Origin: Novimethylophilus kurashikiensis
GTDB taxonomy: Bacteria; Pseudomonadota; Gammaproteobacteria; Burkholderiales; Methylophilaceae
Assembly (NCBI RefSeq): GCF_003112435.1
Contig: NZ_BDOQ01000003.1
Location: forward strand, 496,001-560,000
Direction of reading: 5' to 3'
DNA length: 64,000 bases
Positions 63,383-64,000 of the stretch are shown piece after piece. The translations under genes were made by a program, and so were the position numbers. The notes beneath the pieces were generated by a model, which ran no database searches, was not told where the DNA came from, and saw only the letters and a list, made by a program, of their open reading frames with translations. Numbering within the stretch: the stretch's first letter is position 1; each line of letters begins with the position of its first letter.

Positions 63383-63411
63383 GGGGAGCTCTTTCAAGGT
63401 GCTCCCCTTTT
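63383..63411 (+). terminator. Rho-independent terminator of valS
   Basis: GGGGAGC (63383-63389), an 11-base loop and GCTCCCC (63401-63407), then TTTT. It lies 10 bases after the valS stop. Confidence 0.85.
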
Positions 63412-63415
63412 CATT

Positions 63416-64000
63416 TCAACCGGCGGTAAAGTTCTCTGCCACCTCTTCTTCAAACTCTTCCATCCCGTTGAGGCTGATGCCCAGCTCTTCGACGGCCAAT
63501 TCCGCACAAGCAGCCCATTCGCGCTCTACCGGCAATTTCTGCATGACATTGTAGATATGGGTTGCTGTTTGCAGCAGGGCGATGATCGTCTTGAATGGAT
63601 GAATAACCGTCGGGACTTCATGGTGATGGCGAATTGCGCCCAGAATGAGGTCGGGGAGGCGCCAATGCTTACCCACCATATACCCCACGACACAATGATC
63701 GGTGTCGTGGCGTTTGTCTTCTTCGACCAGGTCGGGCCACGCTCCGCTCGCCAGACTCTGGCAATAATCGGAGAAACGCTGCATCAACACCGGCACGCCG
63801 CAATCGTGGAAAAGCCCGGCCATATAAGCCTGGTCGGGCGGAATGCTGCAGATGGAATATTGCTTCTTGGCGATAATGGCGGCGATCTGGGCAATATCCC
63901 CGGAACGCTCCCAGAATTTCTCGAATGCTGCGGAATTGCCCCCCAAAGCCTGACGGACGGCGATGCTTTTGACAATATTGACGACCTGCGTCAGGCCTAG
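63416..64000 (-). CDS. HDOD-domain protein, C-terminal part (5' end outside window)
   Basis: The frame is open to the window edge, so the gene is cut; about 194 codons are present. HDOD pattern: LGLTQVVNIVKSIAVRQAL, then HDCGVPVLMQRFSDYC, HCVVGYMVGKHWRLPDLI and AIRHHHEVPTV. These are HD-related output domains in signalling proteins; the part upstream is unknown. Encoded convergently with valS, with the terminator between them. Confidence 0.85.
   Translation of the reverse strand, partial: LGLTQVVNIVKSIAVRQALGGNSAAFEKFWERSGDIAQIAAIIAKKQYSICSIPPDQAYMAGLFHDCGVPVLMQRFSDYCQSLASGAWPDLVEEDKRHDTDHCVVGYMVGKHWRLPDLILGAIRHHHEVPTVIHPFKTIIALLQTATHIYNVMQKLPVEREWAACAELAVEELGISLNGMEEFEEEVAENFTAG

Noticed and set aside
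1-64000. tRNA genes, rRNA, CRISPR arrays, prophage or IS elements
   Set aside because: Looked for cloverleaf-like T-loop strings, regularly spaced repeats and transposase or integrase frames; none found.

Overview
This window (64 kb, GC-rich, densely coding) looks like chromosome of a betaproteobacterium, probably of the Nitrosomonadales type. Grounds are the LPS-export/sigma-54/PTS block (kdsD-kdsC-lptC-lptA-lptB-rpoN-hpf-hprK-rapZ-EIIA-ptsH-ptsI), the metX-metW pair, the purM/DUF3108 neighbourhood, a soxYZ pair, and a formaldehyde-activating-enzyme homologue. Genus assignment is inference. I found no tRNA, rRNA, CRISPR array, transposase or integrase. The first gene (SUV3-like helicase) and the last (HDOD protein) are cut by the window edges. 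Layout: 1-4.4 kb helicase tail, FecR/DUF6600 envelope protein, SDR oxidoreductase, small unknown. 4.5-6.5 kb: a LuxI/LuxR acyl-homoserine-lactone quorum-sensing locus with a small HTH protein between them and two lux-box-like palindromes. 6.5-14.2 kb: dicarboxylate symporter, RNA methyltransferase, two DUF3108 paralogues, purM, AI-2E-family permease, hda, small unknown. 14.2-18.5 kb: a soluble FIST-domain chemoreceptor, then an M48 peptidase-soxY-soxZ operon. 18.5-24.4 kb: moaC, thiO with a Kef-type antiporter, and an RHH regulator-GNAT pair divergent from a SulP anion transporter. 24.5-34.5 kb: the long LPS/sigma-54/PTS run; no ptsN lies in its usual place. 34.5-46.4 kb: housekeeping (mutY, xthA, prlC, prmC, metXW, gamma carbonic anhydrase), the Fae homologue, a TauE-like membrane protein and an AmpG-like MFS protein. 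46.4-53.6 kb: seven tightly coupled genes for a compact type IV filament (MSHA/T2SS-like) machine: ATPase, platform protein, PilM/N-like, PilO-like, PilP/GspB-like and two pilin-like proteins sharing an unusual LPC/LPW signature, with no secretin or prepilin peptidase. 53.6-57.7 kb: moeB, a higBA toxin-antitoxin pair with a large operator palindrome, rdgC, then an AT-rich orphan secreted-protein gene flanked by inverted copies of a ~200-bp repeat. 57.7-64 kb: SPFH/NfeD pair divergent from lemA-GIDE(EF-hand)-valS, and the HDOD gene. The most notable signals are the compact filament cluster with its paired pilin-like proteins, the AT-rich gene framed by inverted repeats, the quorum-sensing locus with its palindromes, the Fae homologue that seems to lack the expected active-site histidine, the RHH/GNAT/SulP region with a clean operator, and the LemA/GIDE protein with a canonical EF-hand loop.
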